Shown here one piece after another: positions 44,301 through 55,677 of a stretch of 64,000 nucleotides of DNA. Location: assembly GCA_030998015.1 (NCBI GenBank), contig JARWMV010000044.1, forward strand, positions 52,948 to 116,947, given 5' to 3'. This stretch comes from Ceratorhiza oryzae-sativae. Its lineage: Eukaryota; Basidiomycota; Agaricomycetes; Cantharellales; Ceratobasidiaceae. The position numbers and the translations under genes are program-made. A model generated the notes under the pieces. The model was not told the DNA's origin, made no database searches, and saw only the letters and a list, made by a program, of their open reading frames with translations. Position 1 is the first letter of the stretch; each line of letters begins with the position of its first letter.

Positions 44301-44501
44301 AATACCCAAACCAACAACATGGTAAGGATACCAAACAGTGAAAAGGACAGGCGAAGGAAAGAAGGACTCTGCATCAAATGCGGTAAATCAGGGCATGTCC
44401 TGAAGGAGTGCTGAGGCCAGTGGACCTACAACAAAGCTAAGATACAAGGGAAGGCCAGCAGACAAGTTGAGGAAGAAAGCAGCTCTGAGTCGGAAAACTA
44501 A
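41356..44501 (+). pseudogene. gag: B2 Gag, interrupted by stops and a solo LTR
   Basis: Starts MSQRPQTRSQSRMANSRP and runs open to a TGA at 42028-42030 (CGA in B1). Sequence continues through a TGA shared with B1 to the capsid-like domain at 42412, which is split by the family C solo LTR at 42738-44042. The remainder (DQLIDFACKMDNMQFAN and the CCHC knuckle CIKCGKSGHVLKEC) resumes at 44043 and has a second CGA-to-TGA stop at 44412-44414. The normal Gag end SSESEN is at 44501. Confidence 0.85.
42738..44042 (+). mobile_element. Solo LTR, family C, nested in B2 gag
   Basis: A 1305-bp LTR with ends TGTTATGGATC and CCCGTAACA, flanked by the 5-bp duplication CTCAA (42733-42737 and 44043-44047). Removing it restores the gag reading seen in B1 (NQEALKDQFREG). 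A TATA box lies at 43440-43446 and AATAAA at 43572-43577. No internal coding region of this family is present in the window. Confidence 0.92.
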
Positions 44502-44518
44502 TTGGTCCTACCACTTCC

Positions 44519-47500
44519 ATGTTGGAGGACCCCAATATAACCCCTACCGCAGATGTATGTTACCTCAAGAAGTCTAGTAATCAATCAATAATATACACTA
44601 TGGTAGAGGGAATCATGGAACCAGCTAAGACACTGATTGACTCAGGATCTTCAACCAACTTCATCAATAAGGCCTATTCAAGGGAAAAAGGGATTCCAAC
44701 CACTCCCCTCAAACACAAGAAATCAATTGTGGCCATTGATGGAAATGAAATCAAGGATGCCATAGAAGAAAGGGCAGAACTAAACATCGAAGTGGAAGGG
44801 AAGACACTAAAATGCTCCCTTTATGTAATGACCCTAGGTGACACAGACATAGTCCTAGGGAAAGAATGGCTTGAAGAAGCAGAACCTATCATAGATTGGA
44901 AAGACCTTACCATCTCATACCCAGACGAAATCAAGGCAAGGGCAGCCAGTGAAAGCCTACAAATCCCAGAAGAATTTAGGGATTTTGAAGACCTATTTGG
45001 GGAAGAAGGTTTCTGAGAACTTCCACCCCACTGAGGTAACCTAGACTTCGAAATGGACCTGATCGAGGGAGCAGAGCTGCCAAAGCCTGCAAAGAGGTAC
45101 AGTATGTCGCCAGTGGAAACAAAGGCGCTCAGGGAGTACCTAGAGGAGGAACTAAGAAATGGGAAAATAAGGCCCAGCCAGTCAGTTGTAGCTGCACCCT
45201 GTTTCTATGTGAACAAAGCAGATGGAGGGCTTAGGTTGGTAGTCGACTACCGTAAGATGAATGACATCACCAAGCCAGACAGGTTTCCACTTCCAATCCA
45301 AACAGAATTGATTGAGAGACTGAAGGATGCAACCATCTATTCAAAAATGGATGTTCGATGGGGGTTCAACAACATCAGGGTAAAAGAGGGAGACGAATGG
45401 AAAACAGCTTTCAGGACAGGAGAAGGCCAGTTTGAATGCTTGGTCATGCCATTTGGAGTAAAAGAAGGACCAAGAACCTTTACCAGGTTCATGATGGAAA
45501 AGTTCCATGATATAATAGACAATTATGTGGTAATCTACATGGATGATGTACTAGTGTTCTCCAGAAACAGGGAAGAACACATACAACATGTCAGGGAAGT
45601 GTTAAGAAGAATGAGGGAAAACCACCTCTTCCTCAAACCACACAAGTGTCAGTTCTTTGTGAAGGAGGTAAGCTTCATTGGAATTGTCATATCCCCAGGA
45701 GGGATATCGATGGAAAAGGAAAAGGTAAAGGCAGTTCTAAAATGGCCAGAACCTAACACAGTAAAAGAAGTCCAAGCCTTCCTAGGCTTCGTGGGGTTCT
45801 ATAGAAGGTGGATAGAGAAGTTTAGTACCTTAGCCAAACCCCTCACAGATCTCACCCAAAAAGATGTCAAATTCCTGTGGGAAAGAAAACAACAGGAAGC
45901 ATTTGAAGCTATCAAAGAAGCAGTAGCAAGAGAACCGGTCCTGATCCACCCAAACCCAAACAGGCCATACATACTGGAAACAGACGCCTCAGGAGTGGCC
46001 ATGGGGGCAGTACTAAGCCAAAAGGGTGATGACAACTGATTGCATCCAATTGCCTTCCTATCAAAGAGCTTCACCCCACCAGAGAAAAATTATGACACGT
46101 ACGACAAGGAGTTGCTTGCAATTGTTAGGTCCCTAGAGCACTGGAGGTTATACTTAGAAGGGACAGAGGAACCTATTGTGATATACACTGACCATAGGAA
46201 CCTCCAGTACTGGCAAAATGCCCAGATGTGGAATAGAAGGCATGCCAGATGGTATCTCACTCTGGCACCCTTCAATTTTCAGATTGTGTATAGACCAGGG
46301 AAACTCTCACAGAAGCCAGATGCCCTTTCCAGAAGGAGCGACCATGGGGATACACCTATGGAACCACAGATCATGATTCCAGAAGAAAGGTTCATAGGTT
46401 TCATGGCAGAAGTACAGGGGAATTTCTGGGAAGAGCTTAAAGAAGCTCAGGAAGAAGACGAATCTATCAGATCCTTAAGGCTGAGTGTGGCAAATAAAGA
46501 ACAACTACCACCCTCAGTACAGAAGGAATTTAGACGGTATGAAATGAAGGAGGGCCTATTAAGGTATGACAATAGGCTCTACATCCTGGATGACAAGGAC
46601 TTGAGGTTGAGTCTCCTTGAGGAGTGCCATGACGCCCCAGTGGCAGGTCATCAGGGACAAGCCTGAACACTAGAATTACTATCAAGGGATTACTATTGGC
46701 CAGGAATGAAGGCCCAAGTAAACCGATATGTGGAATCTTGTGAAACATGTCAAAGAAGCAAAGGACACAAACAAGGCTCTCCCCTGAAGTCCTTACCAAT
46801 CCCATGGAAACCATGGGCAGATGTTGCATATGATTTCATTGTCAAATTACCTGTCTCAAAGGGGTACGACAGTATTTTGACAGTTGTAGATCGCTTCTCC
46901 CAGCAGGCCCATTTTGTACCATGTCTGGAGAGCACCAATGCAGAAGAACTGGCAGAAATATTCATAAGGGAAGTATGGAGACATCACGGGACCCCAGAAA
47001 CCACTGTCTCAGACCGAGGGCCAACCTTTAACAGCCAATTCCTAAAAGCCCTATACAAAGGAATTGGGACAAAGCCCAGATTCTCCACTGCTTTCCATCC
47101 AGAAACAGATGGTCTGTCGGAAAGGACAAATCAATGGGTAGAAGGGTTCTTGAGAACCTTCTGCAATTATAGACAAGATGATTGGGTAAAATGGTTACCC
47201 ATTGCCGAATTCTGCCATAACAACCATGTAAATGCTACAACAGGACAAACCCCATTTGAAACAGTATATGGAAAAAACCCAAGATGGGTTGTCTGAGAGG
47301 GAGAAGAACCATCTGAGGCACCCGCTGCAGACAACATGCGTAATCAAATGGAAAAGGTATGGGATGAGGCAAGAGCCTCAATGGAATTACACCAACAAAT
47401 GGAAAAGAAAGGGAGGGAATTCAAGGTAGGAGACAAGGTTTGGCTGCTCCTAACAAACCTCTCATCCAAGAGACCCTCCAAGAAACTGGACAACCGAAAA

Positions 47501-47929
47501 GGGGGGCCCTTTGAAATCACAGAAAAGATCTCATCCCATGCATATCGCCTGGACCTACCTAAAACCATACATGTACACAATGTATTCCATGTAAATCTCC
47601 TCTCGCCATTCACAGAAGATAAAGACTTCCAAAGAAGGCAGGCCAAACCACCACCAATCATAACAGAAAAAGGAGAGGAGGAATACAAGGTGGACCACAT
47701 TGCAAATTATGAATGGCGGAATGGCGAGCTGTTTTACCAAATCAGATGGAAGGGCTACAACCCAATAGTAGACACCATGGAATGTGCCAGCAAGTTTGCT
47801 GACATGAAAGAGGTTCTACATGACTTGCAAAGGCGCTTACCAGATGCACCAATGCCAGTCAAGACAAGTCAGCACTCAGGTGACTCGAAAGGCAGGCCAA
47901 AGAGAACCAAATGAGGATCTGGAAAGCTT
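44519..47929 (+). pseudogene. pol: B2 Pol (PR-RT-RH-IN-chromodomain), with CGA-to-TGA stops
   Basis: Starts MLEDPNITPTADVCYLKK, 17 nt after the gag stop and in another frame. Protease LIDSGSSTNFI lies at about 44635, RT YMDDVLVFS at about 45535, RNase H ETDASGVAMGAVL at about 45980, integrase zinc finger at about 46640-46750, integrase core at 46840-47130 (VSDRGPTFNSQF, then DGLSERTNQ) and the chromodomain at about 47690-47790. Stops at 45014, 45032, 46037, 46664, 47294 and 47912 all replace CGA codons read in B1. Otherwise the frame is maintained, unlike B1. Confidence 0.9.
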
Positions 47930-47986
47930 TAAAAAGGAGCCATCCAGGATACCCAAGAAAGGCCAGAGCCCGCTCTACCACCTCAC

Positions 47987-48841
47987 TTGCACCACAACAC
48001 ACCTGCAAAACCCCAAAACATGCCTTTCGTCACTCACCCAGTTGCACATCCCAACTGTTACACCCCACTTGCTGAAAATCAGGTGGCCCCACTTTGGCAG
48101 CCACCCACCACCAGGCGGCCAGCACCCTACCCTGGCAGGGAAAATTGTCCTAAACCAGGGATGTACTGCTCCAGTGTGGAAGACGCCCAGAGGTACGCTG
48201 AACGACTGTTGCCAGGGGCTAACCTAGTGTACATCCCAAAGAAGTTGAGGGATGAAAGGAACTGGATTGACGATGACAAGTACCTGGATCCCAGGTTAGG
48301 GGTCCTGACATGGCATGGAAGCCGGAAGCCAACAACGAGAAACGCCTTGTTAAGAACACCGATGTATGTTGTCGACAATATCGTGGGACCAACAGTCGAC
48401 GTGGTGACCAAGGCAGCAAGACAACAGAGGAGGGCCACAGGCCAAATGGCAGACGGAGGGGACTGGGAGGTGGAGCGCCAGGCAAAGGCATTGCTGGAAG
48501 AATGGAAGTTGACACCAGCTGCACCGTATGTGGGACTGCTCGAAGCAACTACCACTGATGAGATGTTTACTGCTATCAGGACGAAGCAGGCAAACATGAG
48601 TGACTTCCGAAATTGGGTGAAGGTGCACCCAAACAAAAACACCAATTACAACACTGATATGACGAGCCTTACATCAAGCCTAGAATCACTGGTCATGGCT
48701 GAAGAAGAAGCCAAGCCAGAAATAAAGGAACCCACCCTGGACCCAGCTGCGGAGGAAGCCAAACAGGACTGGGACCGGTGGGAAAACGAGCTTGTTGAAG
48801 CTCTGGAGGAGGTGCCACTGTTGGAACCAACCCCCATATGA
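47987..48841 (+). CDS. ORF-X of element B2, unknown function
   Basis: An open frame of 284 codons, orthologous to 33115-33873. A likely start is the ATG at about 48020 (MPFVTHPVAHPN), giving about 273 residues. The conserved core (YIPKKLRDERNWIDDDKYLDPR, PMYVVDNIVGPTVDVVTKA) and acidic C-terminus are retained without a stop, although the flanking pol has many stops. No recognised domain. It is followed at 48850-48920 by the convergent end of the antisense gene. Confidence 0.6.
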   Translation: MHHNTPAKPQNMPFVTHPVAHPNCYTPLAENQVAPLWQPPTTRRPAPYPGRENCPKPGMYCSSVEDAQRYAERLLPGANLVYIPKKLRDERNWIDDDKYLDPRLGVLTWHGSRKPTTRNALLRTPMYVVDNIVGPTVDVVTKAARQQRRATGQMADGGDWEVERQAKALLEEWKLTPAAPYVGLLEATTTDEMFTAIRTKQANMSDFRNWVKVHPNKNTNYNTDMTSLTSSLESLVMAEEEAKPEIKEPTLDPAAEEAKQDWDRWENELVEALEEVPLLEPTPI

Positions 48842-48922
48842 CCACTTTGCCTCCCACAAATTGTCTCCCGAATGTATAAGAGTTTTATTTTCTTCTGCAC
48901 ACCAAACTTAATACATTTCCTT

Positions 48923-49464
48923 TTACTCTCTATTTTTACATTTGCCCTTGAGGGGCTGGGTATAGGGCTTCTTGCCCCTTTTATCCTTCTTATTGGTCTG
49001 AACAACTGACTGGGTAGTGGGCTGCAGCCAAGGAGCCTCCCCCCCTGGGAAGTCGGCCATGTAGTTCTGGAAACACCCAGAACCAGACGCTGCAAAGGGC
49101 GAAGCCTCATCAAACAAGGGAGCAGAGCCCTCCTCGAAGAATTTGGCAAGAGCGGCCTGGTGAGACCGCTCCTCAAAGGACTTGTAGTCCTGATCAACGA
49201 GCGCCCAGACATGCTCAAGGGTGGCCTCATGGGCCCGACCATCAAGGAGGATGCGCTCTTCTACAGAACGAGTTAGCTACGTGAGAATGACGAAGAATGA
49301 ACACACATACCTGGCACCCCACAGAAGAACCAGTCCCCAACACCTCCATAGAAGTCTTCAAGGGAGGCGTCGCACACGGCATCACAGTAGGCGCAGTACT
49401 CCCCCTCAGGGAGAGACCAGCAGGTGCAGTCAAGGGGATTGTAGTTAAGGGAAATAACATGCAT
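48923..49464 (-). CDS. Antisense Cys-rich spliced gene inside B2
   Basis: Counterpart of the gene at 32494-33020. Exon 1 (49311-49464) starts MHVISLNYNPLDCTC, the 50-nt intron is 49261-49310, and exon 2 runs to 48923. The Cys pattern and acidic exon 2 are the same as in B1. After QSVV the frame differs by one base from B1 and gives a Lys-rich tail (NKKDKRGKKPYTQPLKGKCK). Which tail is original is not clear. Confidence 0.6.
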
Positions 49465-49550
49465 AGTAAAGACGGGATGAGGAAGGAAAACAACAAAACC
49501 ACAAACATTAAAAAATCATGGTGCAACACAATAACTTGCACAAACATCAA

Positions 49551-50005
49551 AACAAGGTCTGGTCAGGTGACACCAACAGACACGTGACCATCTGCCAGAA
49601 AACAAACAACAAAGCACGGGAATCACATGACCTAGCCTAGTCATGTGACCACCTGCCAGAAAACAAACAACAAAGCACAGGAATCACATGACCTAGCCTA
49701 GTCATGTGAATATATGCTATCCCCTAACTACCAGAGGGGTCGGAGAGGGGGCACCGACCGAAGTGGGGGAGTGGAGGCCCCGAGCATAGTGAGGATCAAG
49801 GCCGACGCGGAGGAACGGATGGGAGGGCACCCCTTGGAGATGCGTCATCACAGAAATAAGGTCATGTGATCACAACAAATGCAAGACGGAGTCATGTGAT
49901 GATCAAAACGGACCTTGCAGCTTATATAGACAAGCACAAGGCCCGAGATAACCTGCACTCTCATGCTCTCTTCCCAGTCCCCAAATACCTCTAAAACTGT
50001 AAACG
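49551..50005. promoter_or_regulatory. Divergent intergenic region between antisense gene and rep (B2)
   Basis: Same structure as 31995-32493: two about 61-bp direct repeats (GCCAGAAAACAAACAACAAAGCAC..., about 49590-49710), CACGTGA/CATGTGA palindromes, stem-loop at 49721-49739, GC-rich blocks and a TATA-like TTATATAG at about 49922 before rep. Confidence 0.5.
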
Positions 50006-51675
50006 ATGCTAAGCAGAAATGGATCGAATGCAGCAACACCCCAGCCAAGTGGATCAAGTGAAGGGCGGAGGTTGGCGTCGCCATCGCCAGCGCCCTCAGT
50101 ATCAAGCCGAGCCCCCTCGCCCGCTTCTATGCGGCCTACGCCGACGGATCGAGGGTCCGAAGAGCTGACCGAAACTGCACCGGCCCCTTGGTTCCGCGTC
50201 CAGACCAGGGCGGTGCTGCTGACCTGGTCGAAGCTATGCGATCAGCCCTCAAGTGGGCTTGTCGCCCGATACAAGGTGTTCTGCCGCCAACAGCCAAATC
50301 ATTGGGTGTCGACGACGACAAGTCAGGCAACGAGGAAAATAGTAAGAAAAGTAAAAGAACTTGTATTCGACGAGAGGTCAAGTTCTTGAGGAGTCCTCTG
50401 CAAACTTGACCTGGTTTATATACACAGTACGAGCCACATCATAACAAACAAGTCCGTACAGTGAGTCACGACAGATAAGAGATAGAAGCAGTAGAAGCGA
50501 CTGTGGAACTGCGGAATTTCACATCAGAGTTGAAATACATCTCGGTTACCGGTCCGGGACATTCCCTGAGTCACGTGATACAGATATACCATAAAAGGCA
50601 AGTATGTTTTGAAGACGATCTCATAAAATGTAGTAAATCGAGAAAATATTGTAGAGTGGATGTATGCGTGTCAGTTCGTGACATTGGGTGACTTTGGCGG
50701 TGGTGGAACGCCACAACCCCAAGGAACCAAACTACAACCCGGCCTGGCCCCTCCATGTCCACGCCCTCTCCATCAGTCAGGAGCGGAAGGGCGGCTGGAA
50801 CACCCAGAACACCCAGTTCTGGGACTTCGAGGGGCAACACCCCAACATCCTGCCAAAGGACCTCAAGGATGGACCAGGAGGCAACCCTGCAAGGGAGGCT
50901 TTCAACTACCTCTGGAAGGATGTTGGAGCTAATGGCAAGGAGGTAGAGGAGCTGATGGCGGGGGACCTGACCTTGGAAAGGTTGGAGGAAATCCTGGTGA
51001 AGGGAAAGGGCAGGAAAAGGTCGAGGGCGGAGGCGGACCTGGAGGACGGGGTGGAGATTGTTGCCGAGGCAACAAAAAAAAGAGTACTACCAGGCATTCA
51101 AGCGCCTCTGCCCCCTCCAGATGGTGACGACGTGGAACTTGGTACGAGCATATGCTGAGTACATGTATAAGGAGGACTGGGGATGCATGCCTGCAATCCC
51201 GGTGGAGTTGGAAGTCCCAGAAGACCGGGCGCACATCGACAGGGCGGACCGATGGTTTGCAGAAGAGGCTGAGAAGAGAGGGAGGGGCGTGCGCCATCGC
51301 ATCCTGGTGATCGAAGGCGAAACAGGAACTGGGAAGACAGCATATGCACGATCCAAGGGCTCCCATAGCTGGATGTGCAACGTCTGGAACGTGGGGAATC
51401 TGTCGGAGGACGCTGACATCTGGATCCTGGATGACATGGTCCAGTCAAACAGGAAGTACTTGCTCAAAGCCCTGAGCCAGTACGAGGCAGACTTCACAGG
51501 CAGATATGCTCATGTGAAGTCAATGAAGGTACGGCCGACAGTGATCCTGGGGAATAGCTGGTCGGCCATAATGAAGTGTTGGACGGACATAGAGGGGGAA
51601 GAAGGGGACTTATGGGTATCCAAAAACGTAGACTGGGTATACTCAGGAGGGAAGCCTTTTTTTATTTTTCCTTAA
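50006..51675 (+). pseudogene. rep: CRESS-like rep of B2, broken by a solo LTR
   Basis: Counterpart of the B1 rep. The N-terminal part (50006-50306) holds motif I VLLTWSK and, unlike B1, stays in frame across the junction to FCRQQPNHW. A solo LTR A (50307-50683, duplication TTGGG) interrupts the gene between motifs I and II. Downstream, motif II LHVHALS and motif III NYLWKD are intact. A run of eight or nine A near 51075, after GAGGCAAC, shifts the frame compared with B1. The SF3 part (GETGTGKT at about 51320, IWILDD, VILGNS) is intact to the stop at 51673-51675. The gene is non-functional as it stands. Confidence 0.82.
50307..50683 (-). mobile_element. Solo LTR, family A, nested in B2 rep
   Basis: A 377-bp LTR A in reverse orientation with ends TGTCGACGACG and TCGTGACA, flanked by the 5-bp duplication TTGGG (50302-50306 and 50684-50688). 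It is close in sequence to the A1 LTR. Confidence 0.92.
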
Positions 51676-51769
51676 AAAACAAAAATAAATTATCTTTGTA
51701 TAAGCTGTTTTATTCACAGACCATGTGTCGAGAAGTAAGCTTAAACAAGGAAATAAGCAAGGAGAAAGT

Positions 51770-51895
51770 AATCTCATGTAGTGTAGAGGTTAAGGGGTCT
51801 AGCCTGACTCATCATCTCCTAGCTGAGCAATTACACATTGAATGGAAGGTTGTTGGTTCGAGTCCAGTGCCCTTAACCTCCTCGATATATGAGAT
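51770..51895 (+). ncRNA. tRNA-like segment of element B (copy in B2)
   Basis: Reads AATCTCATGTAGTGTAGAGG ... TATATGAGAT. Outer arms ATCTCAT/ATGAGAT and inner stem GAGGTTAAGG/CCTTAACCTC pair. TAGTGTAGAGG matches the A-box pattern TRGYNNARNGG, and GGTTCGAGTCC matches the B-box pattern, about 75 nt apart. It is probably tRNA-derived and possibly a pol III promoter. It does not fold into a normal tRNA by eye. Confidence 0.55.
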
Positions 51896-51973
51896 ACCTT
51901 TTTAGAAACTTTTAGAACCCAGAAAAGAAACATGCCTCAAGATCCCCCAAGACATGTCCAAAGGGGGGGATAA

Positions 51974-52541
51974 TGTTATGACCCACCTAGCAGACATAAC
52001 CTAACAACCGAATATTGTACAGATTTATGGCATTTTTCCCAAAGCAGAACAAACCATAAACAGGATCATGTGATCTCGGCGCTTACCCAACGATTAAGCG
52101 CCGGTGGTTACCCTGAACTCGCTCCAGTGTTTCTCTCCCATGTTACTTGGAGCGAGGAGCGAGTTGTCACGTGACCTTGGCGCTTATCCAGCGATTAAGC
52201 GCCGGGTGCTTAAGTCCAAAAGTCACATGACCCTCAGACCTTGCGCGGCTCTATAAGATTTGGAGCCACACAAACTTAAGACAAACAATTACCTAACCCA
52301 TAGTACTGTACATAACCTACACCTACTGCGGAGTGTGCTTAGATAATACATCCGCAGCCACAGGTATATATAAGAAGGATAAAGCAAGACTGGACACCTC
52401 AGCTTGCTTTATCTTGTCAACCACCATAGACCATAGCAAAACACTGTAACTAGAACGCTCAATACATACTGCATAGCACCAAACCATCAACGCAGCCACT
52501 ACTTAAGTGCTCCACAAGGGAGCCTCCAGAGGGTCACGACA
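51974..52541 (+). repeat. 3' LTR of B2, with one tandem repeat unit
   Basis: 568 bp, preceded by the purine tract AAGGGGGGGATAA. One repeat unit remains, against two in the 5' LTR of the same element. Confidence 0.9.
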
Positions 52542-52546
52542 AGTCA

Positions 52547-54095
52547 GACATGCCTTGTTTCTTGTACAGAATGGCAAGTATGCACTTGTGTGTAGGTTTT
52601 CAAGCCACCATGCTGATATAGAGATGTATGTATGAGAGTAGAGTGGTTGAGTGGATTAGGGGATTGGCCAATGTGTTACAACACTCACAATCATTGTAAC
52701 AGACCTCAGGCATCTTTCACCCATTTCTCTGTGTCCACCTTATCGATTTGCTCACTTGTTTTTTCATCATATGCGCACTGCTATTATGAGTCGATGTATA
52801 TACACCATGTATTGTGAATGTGCATCTATATGAATTGTGGTGGAACTTTATGATTTTGTGTTACATGTTACAATCATTTTGAGCAGCACTGTATCTCACT
52901 CAACTAGGGTATTTACACATGCCCTTGCCAAACACCAGAGGATGTATCCTACTCGAGTTACCTGTGGTTGAACCAGTGAACAGCTGGCTTGGCAAGCTAC
53001 TATTGAAGAATTGATGGGAATGGGTTGAGAGATCTATACTACCCCAGCTGTTGATGCTTAGGCTTCCTGTTTTGGTTCTATACCCTGTTCTGTTCCCATG
53101 CATACATGTTTCACCCCTCCCTCTCGTGCTCTAGTATTTTGTATATTTTCCCAATGTTTCTGATACCAGTATCAATATACCTCATTGGGATAAAAGTTTG
53201 AAACTGTGAGGTTCCATGCATGATACCTGACCCAAATTTTCAATGTCAAACAAATGCAGCCAGTCCTATGAGGTGTATATTCATAAATGACACAACACAG
53301 GATGTAACTAGGTTAAGGCTTGTATCCAACAGTATGGTAGGAGTCACAATATGGACCATTGACCAATGTAATAAATACTGAGTAAGCCTGAATGCATACC
53401 ACAAAAGCGACCAATAGATATCAAACATTTGACCAATTGTACATATGATCAAGTGATTTGTGAAACAAGAAAGTCATAGGAGGGAAGTATGTGCATACCT
53501 CAATAGTACGACACTACACAGACAGCCACAATAATTCATCAATTGGCAACACATTGCATAAACTGTGTACATCAGGAACTTTACACAACAGAGTGAGCCC
53601 AGAGATTGCATGGTATGTAACCTAAGCTACATACATGACAGGTAGGCAAAATGATGCAGGTGTGCTCACTAAGAGTCATTAAATAGCTATAAATGTGGCA
53701 CCGACCACATATCTCAGAAGGTTTGTGTTAGTTTGCTTAGTTTGATAGTATTCAAATGTAAAATCGAACTCAGTGGAGGAATATGACTTTTTACCGTTCG
53801 TAATCATGATCATGTATGTACCATAGATGTAACCCGTTATATGAACTTTACGTTGGCTATAAACTTTATATCATGCTTGGATCGTAATAAATACGATCAC
53901 GTGCGAGTATATTCATAGACCTTCACACACATGGCTAGGTTAACCCCGATCGTCCGGCTGTGTAAGCATGGGCTAATGGCACGTGGTCTGTGATATCAAG
54001 TTTGATTAGCGCCCTGCGCTTGGCTAATCAACCACCACAGGGGTTTGGATCGTTTCCCACTATTATCCCTGTTCAATTGACCTAACTAGTCCTTG
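52547..54095. other. AT-rich intergenic region, nothing recognised
   Basis: No gene or clear repeat terminus is seen. The right part is the promoter flank of the NOP6-like gene. The left part directly continues the pre-insertion flank of B2. Confidence 0.45.
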
Positions 54096-55220
54096 ATGCC
54101 GACCGAGCCAAGGCTGACCAAGAAGCAAAAGAAAGGCATCGCTTTTCGAACAAGCAAAGGCAAAAGCAAAGACGCTTGGCCGCTGGCCCAGCCCCCCGAC
54201 ATTCCCGAACTCGATGCCCCGGAGGAGCTAGATGATGAGCCGGCGTCTGCATCTGACACCCTTCTTGATCCTCCGGTCCTCGAACGTGCGCTACACAGCC
54301 GAAAACGGAAGCGAACGGGTGTCGATGATAAACAGCATGAACCAAAATTTGATCCGGGGGAACCCAGCCAGAAGAAACAAAAAAAGAAGCTTGCGGAAAA
54401 GGCTACCAAGTTAGAGAAGTCTGGTGACGCAAAAGCGGTCACGGAAACTCCTCATGTGAAGGATAAAAAATTCATACTATTTGTTGGTGGGCAATTAAGC
54501 TACTTTCCATTACCGCCCTTGCTGATAACACGATAAAACACTTAGGCAACCTTCCGTATACGATCTCAAAAGAACAAATACAAGGACATTTCAGTGATTG
54601 CAGTGCGTGTCAATTATCTCCTTCTGGATTCTCTGGTTCACTTCTACTAGACGATCCTCCGTCGATTCGACTTCTCACATCAAAGCCGCGCAGCAGCCAA
54701 CCTACGACCGCTGTGCAGGCTGCCAAAAGCAAGGGATGCGCCTTCCTCGAGTTCACGTCACACGCTGCCATGCAACTCGGTATTCGAAAACACCACACTG
54801 AATTAGCCGGCCGGCGCATCAATGTCGAGTTGACTGCAGGCGGTGGCGGCAATAGTGATAAGCGTAAAGAGAAGCTGCGTGACCGCAATCGTACGCTCGA
54901 TGAACAAAGAGTAAGCCGTGTGATTCTAAGTTGAATTGCTAGTTTCTGGCTAATTATTTCCGAAGAAAAAAACTGCAGACCGCTCTGTTGTACAAAATCC
55001 GAAGCCAGACGCTGCTTCCCAAGCTCAAATCAACGCTCCTATCAGACACTCTACGACATCAGGTACCTCTCAGCCACAACACCCGAAAACCTGGTCAATC
55101 ACCATATCCGGGGGCGAGAACCCCAAACGGACCAAAGTAAGAGGAAAGGGCAAAGGTTCAGGAGATGCTAAGCGGGGCCGATGGATCCCAAGTGGGGCTA
55201 ACGCTATCACGGTTGGTTGA
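54096..55220 (+). CDS. NOP6: Nop6-like RRM protein, ribosome biogenesis
   Basis: Four exons (54096-54486, 54546-54602, 54651-54910, 54966-55220) give exactly 321 codons including the stop. The N-terminus (1-125) is Lys/Glu-rich and low complexity with KKQKKG and SQKKQKKKLAEKATK, typical of nucleolar proteins. One RRM spans about residues 127-210: RNP2 ILFVGNLPY is rebuilt across intron 1, and RNP1 is KGCAFLEF. A basic tail (KRKEKLRDRNRTLDEQR) and Gly/Lys-rich end (RGKGKGSGDAKRGRWIPSG) follow. In yeast Nop6 binds pre-rRNA in early small-subunit assembly. The first donor is GTGGGC, slightly atypical. ATG 54096 is the first Met in frame. Confidence 0.75.
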
Positions 55221-55677
55221 CCTGTGAGCATAGTTTACTGCTCTTCGTTAATGACATTGGCGCCCAACCGTGGTATTCTCGGGAAGCGCTCTTCTTGTAT
55301 CGTAATGCCTTAGACGCCCGCATCGTCTGCATTATCTTTCCAATAAAATCGCCACGAACCAGTGGGTATTTTGTGACTTGTATGAAAAAATGAGAAATTT
55401 TCTATGCGAGAAAACTGGAGCCTGCTTGAATATATGCACTATTCTGATTCACAAAGGTAATGCTCATCGTATGGAGATCAAACGCTCTTCAATGCTCCGA
55501 GTTTGGCCAGTCGATCGGCCCATTAGCCTATCGATAACTGCCGGCTATGCGGTGCGGATTAAGCTCTCGCCTATATCAGTGGGTCTACTGACTACGGCGA
55601 CCGTCAAATATTCCTCCCTTTTCGTCCTTGCCCCTCATTTTCCCAATTCCGCTGTACAGCAATCGGGAACTCATAAT
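55221..55677. other. Intergenic, putative promoter of the next gene
   Basis: Contains the NOP6 3' flank. The downstream frame is open from 55378, so the next gene could start further upstream than annotated. Confidence 0.4.

Larger units (their letters stand above)
40566..52541 (+). mobile_element. Complete giant Ty3/gypsy retrotransposon B2 with Rep cargo
   Basis: Bounded by LTRs at 40566-41234 and 51974-52541 and by a perfect 5-bp duplication AGTCA (40561-40565 and 52542-52546). Span is 11976 bp including two later solo-LTR insertions (C at 42738, A at 50307); without them it is about 10.3 kb. Gene order equals B1: gag, pol, ORF-X, antisense gene, divergent spacer, rep, tRNA-like segment, purine tract. 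At least eight CGA-to-TGA stops show it is decayed. Confidence 0.93.

Noticed and set aside
52900..53103. Short minus-strand ORF in the region right of B2
   Set aside because: AT-rich, short, with no motif or neighbour support.
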